Below are positions 61,561-64,000 of a DNA stretch of 64,000 nt, piece after piece; the stretch's first letter is position 1, and each line of letters starts with the position of its first letter. The position numbers and the translations under genes were made by a program. The stretch comes from Pampus argenteus. Its lineage: Eukaryota; Chordata; Actinopteri; Scombriformes; Stromateidae. The notes below the pieces were generated by a model, which did no database searches, was not told the DNA's origin, and worked only from the letters and a program-made list of their open reading frames with translations. The stretch spans positions 22,895,001-22,959,000 of the forward strand of contig CM072862.1 in the NCBI GenBank assembly GCA_036937835.1, given 5' to 3'.

Positions 61561-62560
61561 GAACAGTATATGAAACCAAATAAATAAAACCTCAAAACAA
61601 CAGAGCTGTCAGAGAAATTAAACATCTTTTCTCTCCTCTATGTGACATTTCTTTAGATTAAACCCTTGAAATGTTCCCTCTTGGCAGTATCATAAGAAAA
61701 AAAAAAGAAACGACACAATTAAAGAAGCGAGATTGTCTTGATGTCGTTTTCTGCTAATTTAGAGTCGGTGTAAAGATTTTAGTTCCAGCCGATGACTTCC
61801 AACACCTGCTGGTGTTTTTTTTCCACGCAGCGTGAACGAATGCAGCTGCATACAATCCTTCAGACGTCCTTCATCTGTAATCGTCGTGCATTTTGAGTGA
61901 AGTCTCTTAAGTGACACTCACAACTTTGACCCGCTTTGTTCTTGACATCCTTTTAAGTGCGGTTACGTCGTTAACACCCACGCAGTCAACTGATGTCATT
62001 GATTTTTTTATTTTTAATTCTCAGTTTCTGCTTTTTTTTTTTAAAACGTCGGCCCGCTGCAGTAAAATCTCTGGTATAACAAGTTGAACCTTTCGGCCTC
62101 TCGGTGAAGCTTGTCAGAGATTCACCCCGATCAGTGTTAATGGCCTAAGATTTCCCTTTGCTTCGCTTCAGAGTAACTATTAAGTGAGGTTAATGGCAAA
62201 TGTCCATCTCGTGTTGAACTCATCCGACGACGCTAAACGACGGAGTCCTCGGATGTGTTTTTAGATGTCAGAAAGCATCGATTTACTCCCAGAACACGAT
62301 GTCTTCTTCCTAGTTTATCGATGAGGAGGATTAATGGAGCTTATTGTCATCTAAAAGTAGACCTGTAGTTACCTCCTTGCAGATACACAGGAGGGACCCG
62401 TACGGTTAGAGTTGCGCTTAAGAAGTCACTTCAGCAATGATGGAGGGCAGCATTTATTGTCATATTATTATTATTATTATCTATTATTTGTATTTGGTTG
62501 AAAATGTTTTGTTTTTTTACTTTACTTCAGGTAGGTTTCGTGGATAAAAGAAACGACATC

Positions 62561-62581
62561 AATTTTTTTTTTTTTTTTTTT
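62561..62581. repeat. Poly-T run
   Basis: A T homopolymer of about 20 bases with no retroelement body recognised beside it. Confidence 0.85.
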
Positions 62582-63786
62582 TATCCGTTCTCGAACACCA
62601 AAAAAAGGTCCCACAAATAAAGTCTATAAAGTCATCTGTTATCTGCTTGTTCACATGCTGCAGTTTACTCCTACGAGCTGAAACTGTACAAAAACTGTAC
62701 ATCATTAACTGATATGGGACTTAATTTACTGAAAGCCCGCGTTCTGCACGTTCTCCCACACAGCATGAAACGACTCTCCTTCAGTGCTTCAACTGTGACT
62801 TTTCACCAGATGTTTTTTTTGGTCATGTTTAAAGGATTTATAACCTTAGAGTTTTGTAGACGAGACACACCGCGGGGCACGTTGGGTTCATATCCCCCCC
62901 CCAGAACACACACCAGAGCCATCTTAAAGTATATTATGCGGGTTATAGGCTCCAGGCTTCATTGTAATACGCACTAATCAAAAGATCAGTTTATTCTTTG
63001 GGACCTTGGTTTAAGGGGGGGAGGAAAAAAGCAAATAAAGTCAGGTATGTAGGAGTTGTTTCTGTCTCGAGGGCCCTGCGGCTCTCCATTATGAGCCAGA
63101 GGAAAACAAAAAACGTTTTCATGGCTGAGTCACTTGAGAAGCTTCAGCCGGCGCTGTTGGCACCAGGTAGTTTCTCACATTAATTTGTATTTGTTTATTC
63201 ATTCATGGATTTCCTGAGTCTGACTTGGTAGTTTTGACTAGAGCTCGTATCTTTCGAACCGAAAGAACAGAAAGAACAAAAATGCTTTGTGTTGGAAGCA
63301 GGACAAATCATCCACTAATTATGCTCTCTGCCCTCCGCGGCTGTAAAAATGAAATCCCCGCTGCTTTTCTTCACAACTTGAACATGATTGAAATTCATGG
63401 AACTGTTATAACTATGTTCTGGTCAAAAAAAGAACAGGGGGGAAGTTCAATATGTGTTCACTTTAAACCAAACGACACACCGAACTGCACAGTAGATGGC
63501 ATTCATGGTGCAGAGAGAGAGAGAGATGGAGAGATGGAGAGGGCAGGAAAGTGAAGGAGTGAAACAGAAATATAGTCTGGACAAAGGGAAATGAGAGAAA
63601 AGAGAGGCCAAGCAAAGCAGGTCTGCAGATTGTCACTCTATCTATTAATAATGAATTCCATTTTTGTTGTGACAGTTGTTATTTCACCTGCCGCCCTCTT
63701 TGCACGACAGATAACATGACCCATGCGCAACCACTGTCACAGCAGCACCGATTGCTCCGTGACAGCATATTACGCCCGCTCCATCA

Positions 63787-63807
63787 ACACACACACACAC
63801 ACACACA
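63787..63807. repeat. CA microsatellite
   Basis: A CA run of about 10 units close to the window end. Confidence 0.85.
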
Positions 63808-64000
63808 ATCTGCAGCTTCCCTTCGCCCAGGTGTACTGACCTTGCCACCAGTCGGTGTTACAGAAGGTTGAGTCACCGCTCACACATACCAAATTCACCC
63901 TCTCACACCCGCAAAAGCCCTTCTCTGAAGTCTCCGCGCCTGCCGCTGCCTTCAAAGCTGAACGGCAGAACGGGGGGTATGTTGGAGACCTCTACGTGTT

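Larger units (their letters stand above)
58415..64000 (+). other. Intron after the Ig3a exon, 5' part (no gene seen)
   Basis: Starts at donor GTATGA, phase 2, and continues past the window end, so it is at least 5.6 kb long. It holds a CA tract (59144-59163), a short CCG run (59288-59302), a dispersed fish repeat fragment (61501-61560), poly-T runs (62561-62581 and near 62031), a GA/GGA-rich stretch (63520-63542) and a CA tract (63787-63807). None of the short open frames resembles the missing half of Ig3. Confidence 0.8.

Overview
This window is vertebrate genomic DNA, most likely from a ray-finned (teleost) fish. It lies inside one large gene on the + strand. Three GC-rich exons encode immunoglobulin domains of a neogenin/DCC-family receptor, and their peptides fit neogenin (NEO1) better than DCC. 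Everything else is AT-rich intron. The teleost call rests on very frequent CA/GT microsatellites, a 5S-rRNA-headed SINE, and several repeats that I recognise from memory as widespread in fish genomes. I cannot tell the species, nor which neo1 copy this is.

Layout: positions 1-34971 are the 3' part of the first intron, and no signal-peptide exon is visible. Exon 34972-35289 encodes Ig1. Intron 35290-57130 (21,841 bp) carries the clearest mobile element: a minus-strand SINE with a 5S rRNA head (43934-44272) flanked by a 14-bp target-site duplication. Exon 57131-57406 encodes Ig2, intron 57407-58263 is short (857 bp), and exon 58264-58414 encodes the first half of Ig3. The rest, to 64000, is the start of the next intron; the exon for the second half of Ig3 is not in the window. 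The visible introns have phases 1, 1, 1 and 2, and the exons join without a stop or frame break.

The three exons build the N-terminal extracellular Ig region of a single-pass receptor that, in known family members, takes part in netrin and RGM/BMP signalling. The ligand-binding FNIII repeats, membrane span and cytoplasmic tail would lie downstream of this window.

No second gene, functional RNA gene, CRISPR array, operon or novel multi-gene system can be supported. The many other open frames are short, run through dinucleotide repeats, or sit inside repeats. Most worth a second look are the 5S-SINE with its perfect 16-bp hairpin, the run of alternative 3' splice sites at the Ig1 exon, a 157-bp TG tract about 0.5 kb before the Ig2 exon, a 15-bp CpG-containing minisatellite, a GGG-rich minisatellite, and a perfect DR1 nuclear-receptor motif.
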